A stretch of DNA of 9,711 bases, from contig SFVH01000044.1 in assembly GCA_004561555.1 (NCBI GenBank), positions 1 through 9,711 of the forward strand, in the 5' to 3' direction. Position 1 is the stretch's first letter. The number at the start of each line of letters is the position of its first letter. Below are positions 5,472 to 9,711 of this stretch, piece after piece. A program made the position numbers and the translations under genes. The notes under the pieces are model-generated. The model searched no databases, had not been told where the DNA came from, and saw only the letters and a program-made list of their open reading frames with translations. This DNA comes from a bacterium (GTDB lineage Bacteria > Bacteroidota > Bacteroidia > Bacteroidales > Muribaculaceae).

Positions 5472-8400
5472 ATGAAACTATCAAAATATATCACCCCGTT
5501 GCTCCTCGCAACAGCCCTCGCCTGTCCCACCATCACCCTTGCGGACGATATCAGTGTGACAAAAGCCAATGTGGCATCACTTATGAAGTCGTCGTCGACA
5601 GAATTGAATACATGGGATGCCGGAAAAAGCAAGACAGGAGGCTACAATGTATTTTCTATTGACGAAGACATCACTATCTATTTAGCCGGAAATGTAAATC
5701 TTAAAAGTCAGATAAATATTTCCGCAGGCAAAACGTTGACCATTATCAATAATAGCACTAAAACGAATAGTGATAACGGAACCGAGGGAAATCTTTACGG
5801 GGCACAATACCATGGCGTGAAGATTGACAATAAGATGGACGACAATGTAGGCGGCACCATATCGTCTCGCAAATGTATGTTTTATATTAAGCCGGGAGCC
5901 AAACTCATACTTGACTCAAGAAGTTCAAGCGGCTCGGGCAACCCCGGTAATCTCAAGATGCAAATCAATGGCATGTGCCACAATCGTTGGGCATTGAAGG
6001 GAACGCATTGGACGACTTTGGGAACCGGAGCACCGACAGAAAAGAAGGGAATGGGTTTCGGATATGACAGCTCTTCCGATACCGAGTATCGACCACTCAC
6101 CTATGGCGGCATCTTCAACTGCGGTACTCTTGAAGTGTATAATTGCGTGTTTCGTGACTTCTGCACGCTGAAAATTACAGGCACCAACACGGTAACAGAA
6201 AGCGCCACAAATAATAGTGGCACAACACAGTCTGCCAAATTCTATGATTGGGACTTCCGTGGATTTGGTGTGATTACCGTGAGCGGCACTAAATTGAATA
6301 AAGCTATTAACAAATTCCCAAACAATGGAAATTCACATACTTCAAATATTACAACCATTCTTGAGGATTGCTATTTTCATGAAAATGCTTCATACTATGG
6401 TGTGGTGTTGAATGTGGTAGGTAAAACATCCGGCACTAACACCATCACAATAAGAAATTGCGACATCTTCCACAATGTGGTCCGTAATGTGTATGACACA
6501 AATCAGAGCACTGCCACCACAGCCTTCCCATATTCAAACTACAACCGATGGGGAGGAGTGATAAGAACAGCCGGAAATACAAATGCAAATATTGAGTTGA
6601 TTAACACCAAAATCCATGATAACTACGCGGATAACGAATGTTCAGGGGTGTTTTTCAACGCAAAAAACATACGCTTTGACGGATGCGACATTTACGGTAA
6701 CGAAACGAAATATTGTGGCGGCGGTTTGCGTATTGAGAGCTCGTGCGAATTCTCCGGAGGCATCACAAGGGTTCATGACAACAAAGCTGCCACCGAAGGC
6801 GGTGGCATTCACATCATCGGGTATGCGAACGGTTCGAATGCGGAAATGACAGGCTCAGCTAAAAATTTCGTTTACAATTTGAACGGCAACCTTGAAGTGT
6901 ATAACAACATGGCACAAAACGGCGGCGGACTGGCATTTGACTTCAATTCATCGTGTAAACTTTATACAGGGTCATCGTTGACAGTAAATTTTGACGGTGC
7001 AAAAGTGTACAACAATACAGCAACGGCCAATGGTGGTGGCATCTGGTCGCAAAACACAACCGATGTAGGCAAATATACCATCAAGACCTATCTTAACAGC
7101 GGAGACCTTTACAACAATACGGCAGTGCTCGGTGGCGGTATTTATATCTCCACGTCAAACATCGAATATGATGCTGCCTCTGCAAACTCCAGCATGCTCT
7201 ACGTAAAGGAAAACACTGCCACCGGTACCGGTGGCGGAGGCATCTACCTCAAAGACGGAAATATCACCCTTCGCGAGGTGAGCTTGCTCAACAACCGAGC
7301 CACAAGCTCCGCTATTAACGAAGGCAATGGCGGCGGTGTATATCTCACCGGAACAACTTCCACCTTCACAATCGACAGCCGCGGTCTGTTGGAATATAAC
7401 GACTGTGTAGGCAATGGCGGTGGAGCATACTTGGAAGGAGCAACAATGACCATCAACGACGGTGACGTGAGCAACAACGGCGACAACATCGCTCCTGCCA
7501 ACGGTGGCGGCTTGTTTATTAAAAACGGTACGCTCAACTTTGGCGGTGGCACCATACGCCTCAACAAAGCCGGCAACGGCGCCGGAGTGGCTGTGGGTAA
7601 CGGCACTATCAATATCACCAACGGAGAAATCCACCAAAACGTAGCAACAGGCAACGGTGGCGGAGTGTTGGTGAACGACGGCACATTCACAATGTCAAAC
7701 GGTAAGGTGTGGGGCAACACAGCCGCACTCTGGGGCGCAGGTCTCTGCTTCTATGCCACGACAGCACATACGGCATCGTTCAGCGGTGGTGACATCTACA
7801 AGAATATAGCCACAAAACATGGCGGCGGCATCGCTGCACGCGGACCGGTGGCAATCACCACCACTACCGCCAACGCTTATGAAAATGAAGCACTCAACGG
7901 CGGCGCCATCTACCTCACTGAGGGCGCATCGCTCGCTTATACCGACGGCGCAATACGTAACAATAAAGCAAAAGGCACCGGCACCTTCACCACAGCCTAT
8001 CATCAGGGAGCAGACGCCCTGAGCGGCGTGGGCGGCGGCATCTTCCTCGACAATAGTGCCACGCTGACCTTCAACACCACGTCGCGCATCGGTATCTTCA
8101 ATAACCTCGCCGATATGGCAGCCGACGACATCTTTGCTAATGGCAACAGCACTTCAATCACATTGCCCGACGTGTCGATGATGGACCTCACCGGCTCCGG
8201 CATCCCTTCCGGGTTGAGCAACCTCTCATGGATGGAAGACTACCGCGAAGGCGATAGCAGCTACGACCAAGGCACCAACGCAATGGGAGCAAATTGGACT
8301 GGTAACAACAACGAGCGTTACCGCAAATTCACCATCCAACCCTACAAGATAGCAGCCGGAACATATGCAAGCAAATATCTGAGCACAACCCTCGGCTTCG

Positions 8401-8744
8401 ACAACATCGAAGTGACAATCCGCAAAACCGGAATGGAAGGCTCCAGAGCAAACGCCCTCTTCAACATCTACAAAAGCGACGGCACCAAGTATATGACCGT
8501 ACGATTGCCGATAGTGAAAGAGGATGCATATGGCAACAAAACCTACACCTGGGAACGCAAAATCAAACTGCCCGACGGCAGCTATCGCTTCTCGGAAGAC
8601 CCCAACTGGAGTTGGTCGTACACTAAAAAGACTGAAGACATCAGCGCAAACATCCGCGATAAGCAGCTGTTTGAGTTTGCAAACGAAGAAAAGAGCGGCA
8701 CACCGCTCCACAACGAAGACGTGAAAGTAAACACATTTAAATAG
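5472..8744 (+). CDS. Large secreted beta-helix adhesin with CnaB-like C-terminus
   Basis: A 1090-residue exported protein. Start ATG 5472 has AGGA at 5464-5467. The signal peptide probably ends after residue 25 (TLA before DDIS); Cys18 in TALAC lacks the usual Leu/Val/Ile three residues before, so lipidation is doubtful. Residues about 60-400 alternate strands and Asn-rich turns (FNCGTLEVYNCVF). From 415 to 853 there are fifteen GGG-type turns (such as NGGGI, NGGGV, HGGGI) paired with YNN/NN-T-A segments, the pattern of a right-handed parallel beta-helix like Chlamydia Pmp-type adhesins. Residues about 978-1070 resemble a CnaB/prealbumin-like domain: VTIRKTG, KLPDGSYRF near 1032-1040, WSWSYT near 1046-1051, FEFANEE. 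The last twelve residues, LHNEDVKVNTFK, look like a conserved tail. I see no autotransporter barrel, cell-wall anchor or type IX secretion domain. Last gene of the operon; a tip-displayed adhesin is inferred. Confidence 0.8.
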   Translation: MKLSKYITPLLLATALACPTITLADDISVTKANVASLMKSSSTELNTWDAGKSKTGGYNVFSIDEDITIYLAGNVNLKSQINISAGKTLTIINNSTKTNSDNGTEGNLYGAQYHGVKIDNKMDDNVGGTISSRKCMFYIKPGAKLILDSRSSSGSGNPGNLKMQINGMCHNRWALKGTHWTTLGTGAPTEKKGMGFGYDSSSDTEYRPLTYGGIFNCGTLEVYNCVFRDFCTLKITGTNTVTESATNNSGTTQSAKFYDWDFRGFGVITVSGTKLNKAINKFPNNGNSHTSNITTILEDCYFHENASYYGVVLNVVGKTSGTNTITIRNCDIFHNVVRNVYDTNQSTATTAFPYSNYNRWGGVIRTAGNTNANIELINTKIHDNYADNECSGVFFNAKNIRFDGCDIYGNETKYCGGGLRIESSCEFSGGITRVHDNKAATEGGGIHIIGYANGSNAEMTGSAKNFVYNLNGNLEVYNNMAQNGGGLAFDFNSSCKLYTGSSLTVNFDGAKVYNNTATANGGGIWSQNTTDVGKYTIKTYLNSGDLYNNTAVLGGGIYISTSNIEYDAASANSSMLYVKENTATGTGGGGIYLKDGNITLREVSLLNNRATSSAINEGNGGGVYLTGTTSTFTIDSRGLLEYNDCVGNGGGAYLEGATMTINDGDVSNNGDNIAPANGGGLFIKNGTLNFGGGTIRLNKAGNGAGVAVGNGTINITNGEIHQNVATGNGGGVLVNDGTFTMSNGKVWGNTAALWGAGLCFYATTAHTASFSGGDIYKNIATKHGGGIAARGPVAITTTTANAYENEALNGGAIYLTEGASLAYTDGAIRNNKAKGTGTFTTAYHQGADALSGVGGGIFLDNSATLTFNTTSRIGIFNNLADMAADDIFANGNSTSITLPDVSMMDLTGSGIPSGLSNLSWMEDYREGDSSYDQGTNAMGANWTGNNNERYRKFTIQPYKIAAGTYASKYLSTTLGFDNIEVTIRKTGMEGSRANALFNIYKSDGTKYMTVRLPIVKEDAYGNKTYTWERKIKLPDGSYRFSEDPNWSWSYTKKTEDISANIRDKQLFEFANEEKSGTPLHNEDVKVNTFK
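6714..8042 (+). repeat. Fifteen GGG-type beta-helix coils inside gene 5
   Basis: Turns of the form x-G-G-G-[ILVA] (or G-A-G, G-G-A) occur at residues 415, 442, 483, 520, 553, 586, 619, 648, 677, 702, 728, 754, 783, 809 and 853. Spacings are 27, 41, 37, 33, 33, 33, 29, 29, 25, 26, 26, 29, 26 and 44 residues, so the coils shorten along the protein. At DNA level the units share only short stretches such as aacggtggcgg and are not recent duplications overall. Confidence 0.85.
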
Positions 8745-8769
8745 TTAGAATAAGGTTTTAAACAGAGAA

Positions 8770-8796
8770 ATTAGTCATTTCCCCCAAATGACTAAT
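8770..8796 (+). terminator. Terminator-like hairpin after the operon
   Basis: A perfect 11-base stem (attagtcattt with aaatgactaat) closes a CCCCC loop, starting 26 bases after the stop of gene 5. The stem is AT-rich and only a short tattt follows, so termination may be partial. It is the only simple terminator candidate I see for the five-gene transcript. Confidence 0.45.
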
Positions 8797-8836
8797 ATTT
8801 GCAGTAATCGCAAGAAAATGTTTGTTAATTGAAAGT

Positions 8837-8868
8837 GATGCAGGCTGCGCGTGAGCGTCGCCTGCATC
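8837..8868. repeat. GC-rich hairpin in the downstream gap
   Basis: gatgcagg (8837-8844) pairs perfectly with cctgcatc (8861-8868). C8845 pairs G8860, and after one mismatch four more pairs (one G-T) lead to the loop gtga. There is no T run. It could be a second terminator element or a separate intergenic repeat; it does not share sequence with the elements starting at 8889. Confidence 0.5.
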
Positions 8869-8888
8869 CCATTTATTAGGACGGGAAT

Positions 8889-8926
8889 CCGTCGGAGACG
8901 GTAAATCGTGCTTAGCACAGTAGGGA
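8889..8926 (+). repeat. 38-base inverted repeat, left copy
   Basis: Begins with the palindromic core CCGTC-gga-GACGG (8889-8901), continues with taaatc, the small palindrome gtgcttagcac (8908-8918), and ends agtaggga. It matches the reverse complement of 9144-9181 at 37 of 38 positions. Confidence 0.92.
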
Positions 8927-8965
8927 ATGGAAATAAACGCAGTGATATTTCCATTTCCTGCTGTG
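8916..8965 (+). repeat. Long hairpin A
   Basis: Twenty-base arms (8916-8935 and 8946-8965) pair at every position if two G-T pairs (8921/8960 and 8925/8956) are allowed; the loop is ten bases, 8936-8945. GTAG at 8920-8923 lies in the base of the left arm. The outer part cacagtaggga is shared with hairpin B, the inner part is not. Confidence 0.85.
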
Positions 8966-9061
8966 TTGCAATTGTGTGGGCGGAACCAACCATGCATTTT
9001 CACCCACAATTTTCACCAATAAACATAAACATCGACAACACCCCGGGATGCCGGTCACAAT

Positions 9062-9080
9062 TCGCCATCTCCGAAGGCGA
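9062..9080. repeat. Degenerate copy of the core palindrome
   Basis: tcgccatc-tcc-gaaggcga forms an 8-base stem with one mismatch (A9067 with A9075) and a 3-base TCC loop. Its centre matches CCGTCTCCGACGG at most positions, so it is probably a diverged relative whose flanking bases have kept pairing. Confidence 0.5.
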
Positions 9081-9099
9081 TGCCTATACACGATAAATA

Positions 9100-9154
9100 C
9101 ACAGCAGGGATTAACAAGCTACGCCTTTGGCTTCACTTGTTAATCCCTACTGTG
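9100..9154 (-). repeat. Long hairpin B
   Basis: Nineteen-base arms (9100-9118 and 9136-9154) pair except at C9105/A9149. Read on the minus strand that position is a T-G pair, the same as T8921/G8960 in hairpin A. The minus strand again has GTAG (9150 to 9147) in the arm next to the core palindrome. The loop contains the small hairpin gcctttggc (9123-9131). Confidence 0.85.
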
Positions 9155-9181
9155 CTAAGCACAATTTACCGTCTCCGACGG
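9144..9181 (-). repeat. 38-base inverted repeat, right copy
   Basis: The reverse complement of this stretch equals 8889-8926 except for one base. It contains the palindrome tgtgctaagcaca (9151-9163) and the core CCGTC-tcc-GACGG (9169-9181), which forms a 5-base stem with a 3-base loop. Confidence 0.92.
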
Positions 9182-9213
9182 TTTCCAATTGCCGATTCCC
9201 AATTTCCAACACA

Positions 9214-9226
9214 CCGTCTCCGACGG
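9214..9226 (-). repeat. Isolated copy of the 13-base core
   Basis: CCGTCTCCGACGG, identical to 9169-9181 and to the reverse complement of 8889-8901. It lacks the long hairpin partner and is flanked by tttcc/aattcc-rich sequence. Confidence 0.85.
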
Positions 9227-9233
9227 ATTCCAA

Positions 9234-9261
9234 TTTCCGGTTTCCGGTTTCCGGTTTCCCG
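9234..9261. repeat. Seven-base tandem repeat TTTCCGG
   Basis: Three exact units, 9234-9240, 9241-9247 and 9248-9254, are followed by a diverged fourth, TTTCCCG (9255-9261). Related ttccaatt and aatttcc pieces lie upstream at 9183-9208. Read in reverse this stretch gives a repetitive open frame, which I take to be a by-product of the repeats and not a gene. Confidence 0.85.
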
Positions 9262-9275
9262 ATTTACCGTCTCCG
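9262..9275 (-). repeat. Partial third copy of repeat end
   Basis: atttaccgtctccg repeats 9164-9177 exactly and is the reverse complement of 8893-8906. The palindrome is then broken: ggttcgg follows where acgg would complete the core. Confidence 0.8.
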
Positions 9276-9277
9276 GG

Positions 9278-9294
9278 TTCGGAATAATTCCGAA
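9278..9294. promoter_or_regulatory. Perfect dyad upstream of transposase gene
   Basis: TTCGGAAT-a-ATTCCGAA is a perfect inverted repeat with 8-base arms and a one-base centre. It ends four bases before the candidate -33 element of the transposase gene. It may be an operator or a transposase binding site. Confidence 0.5.
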
Positions 9295-9297
9295 AAT

Positions 9298-9329
9298 GTT
9301 GCACACATGAAAACATATAACTACCTTTA
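9298..9329 (+). promoter_or_regulatory. Candidate promoter of transposase gene
   Basis: GTTG (9298-9301, one mismatch to TTTG), 20 bases, then TACCTTTA (9322-9329, one mismatch to TAnnTTTG). The spacing equals that of the promoter at 143-174. Transcription would begin near 9335, just before the ATG at 9343, leaving almost no leader and excluding the in-frame ATG at 9307 as the start. Confidence 0.35.
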
Positions 9330-9342
9330 CGAAAAATCAACA

Positions 9343-9711
9343 ATGAGTAAGGTTCAATCGATTTATCATATTATTATCAGTACATATCATCGTGAACGAA
9401 CTCTCGATGAAGAACATCGCCCCGACCTTTTTCGATATATATGGGATTTTTTCAAAAAAAGGAAATGTAAACTTTTTAGAATCAACGGTGTATCAAATCA
9501 TATACACATACTCGTTGATATACACCCAACAATTGCATTATCATCATTGATGCGTGAACTTAAAAACCTTACAAGTATGTGGATAACAAAATCGGGTTTC
9601 TTTCCATATTTCAAAGGATGGGGAAAAGAGTATGCCGCCTTTTCTTGTTCCTACTCAGATGTACCGCGTATAATAGAATACATCAAAAATCAACAAGCAC
9701 ACCATAAGGTG
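9343..9711 (+). CDS. IS200/IS605-like transposase (RAYT-type), cut by window end
   Basis: The first 123 residues of a Y1-type single-strand transposase, running off the right edge without a stop. The ATG at 9343 is preferred to the in-frame ATG at 9307 because family members begin close to the YHI-x-ST strand, here YHIIIST at 8-14. The HUH metal-binding motif is His53-Ile-His55 in NHIHILVD. The likely nucleophile is Tyr113 in EYIKNQQAHH, a motif typical of the family. I recall members of about 150 residues, so some 25-30 are missing. Such enzymes cut and join single-stranded DNA at hairpins. Solitary copies next to palindromic repeats, with no TnpB, are called RAYTs; that label rests on the repeats at 8889-9275, and TnpB could still lie beyond the window. 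Codons are AT-rich, unlike genes 1, 2 and 4. Confidence 0.85.
   Translation, partial: MSKVQSIYHIIISTYHRERTLDEEHRPDLFRYIWDFFKKRKCKLFRINGVSNHIHILVDIHPTIALSSLMRELKNLTSMWITKSGFFPYFKGWGKEYAAFSCSYSDVPRIIEYIKNQQAHHKV

Larger units (their letters stand above)
8889..9181. mobile_element. REP/BIME-like or MITE-like element with inverted ends
   Basis: The ends, 8889-8926 and 9144-9181, are 38-base inverted repeats with one mismatch (C8907 against T in the inverted copy). Each end continues into a long hairpin pointing inward (8916-8965 and 9100-9154). The interior has no gene; it holds a short dyad (aattgtg 8970-8976, cacaatt 9005-9011) and a degenerate copy of the end core at 9062-9080. Two copies of one hairpin unit in opposite orientation, close to a RAYT-type transposase gene, match the layout of proteobacterial BIMEs. 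Mobilisation by the neighbouring transposase is inference. Confidence 0.6.

Noticed and set aside
5472..5546. Gene 5 product as a lipoprotein through Cys18
   Set aside because: The residues before Cys18 are Ala-Leu-Ala, a poor lipobox, and a normal signal peptidase I site follows at about residue 25.
8889..9275. CRISPR array
   Set aside because: Copies are inverted, unevenly spaced and palindromic, with no regular spacers and no cas genes nearby.
9307..9342. ATG at 9307 as start of the transposase
   Set aside because: It adds twelve residues not seen in the family as I know it and lies upstream of the inferred transcription start near 9335.
9155..9343. Minus-strand repetitive small protein (GNWKPSET-like)
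   Set aside because: It is only the translation of the tttcc/ccgtctcc repeats and has no independent sign of coding.

Overview
The window looks like chromosomal DNA of a Bacteroidales bacterium (Bacteroidota). Two promoter-like sites fit the Bacteroidota pattern (-33 TTTG, about 20 bases, -7 TAnnTTTG). Three of the exported proteins are lipoproteins of fimbria-associated families found almost only in this order (DUF5119, Mfa-like fimbrillins), and their partner is a DUF3575 protein. I cannot assign genus or family; Muribaculaceae, Bacteroidaceae and Prevotellaceae all remain possible.

Bases 1-377 are a gene-free control region. It holds a run of ten G, a candidate promoter at 143-174 with a small dyad exactly between its two core elements, and a leader of about 200 bases. 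Five plus-strand genes follow, probably one operon: (1) 378-1643, an OmpA-like plus DUF3575 outer-membrane protein; (2) 1640-2653, a DUF5119 lipoprotein whose start overlaps the stop of gene 1 (ATGA) and which has a strong ribosome binding site; (3) 2739-3866, a fimbrillin lipoprotein with AT-richer, highly-expressed-looking codons; (4) 3978-5459, a second fimbrillin-like lipoprotein with an extra C-terminal domain; (5) 5472-8744, a 1090-residue secreted beta-helix protein with about fifteen GGG-type coils and a CnaB-like C-terminal domain. The 3-4 gap contains strong hairpins and could set the ratio of major to minor subunits.

My reading is a type V-pilus-like surface system: gene 1 in the outer membrane, gene 2 as anchor or assembly factor, gene 3 as the main shaft subunit, gene 4 as a minor or tip subunit, and gene 5 as the long adhesive partner. 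The family assignments rest on sequence motifs I recognise. The roles are inferred from order and general knowledge of type V pili.

Bases 8745-9342 hold no gene but are dense in secondary structure: a terminator-like hairpin, a GC-rich hairpin, then a 293-base element (8889-9181) with 38-base inverted ends (37 of 38 identical), each joined to a long hairpin. After it come more copies of the same 13-base core and a 7-base tandem repeat. The window ends inside a gene for an IS200/IS605-like single-strand transposase (HUH motif and catalytic Tyr visible) of the type called RAYT. Repeats plus transposase resemble the REP/BIME-RAYT partnership known from proteobacteria, here in a Bacteroidales setting. 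I consider this the most interesting part of the window together with the fimbria-adhesin operon.
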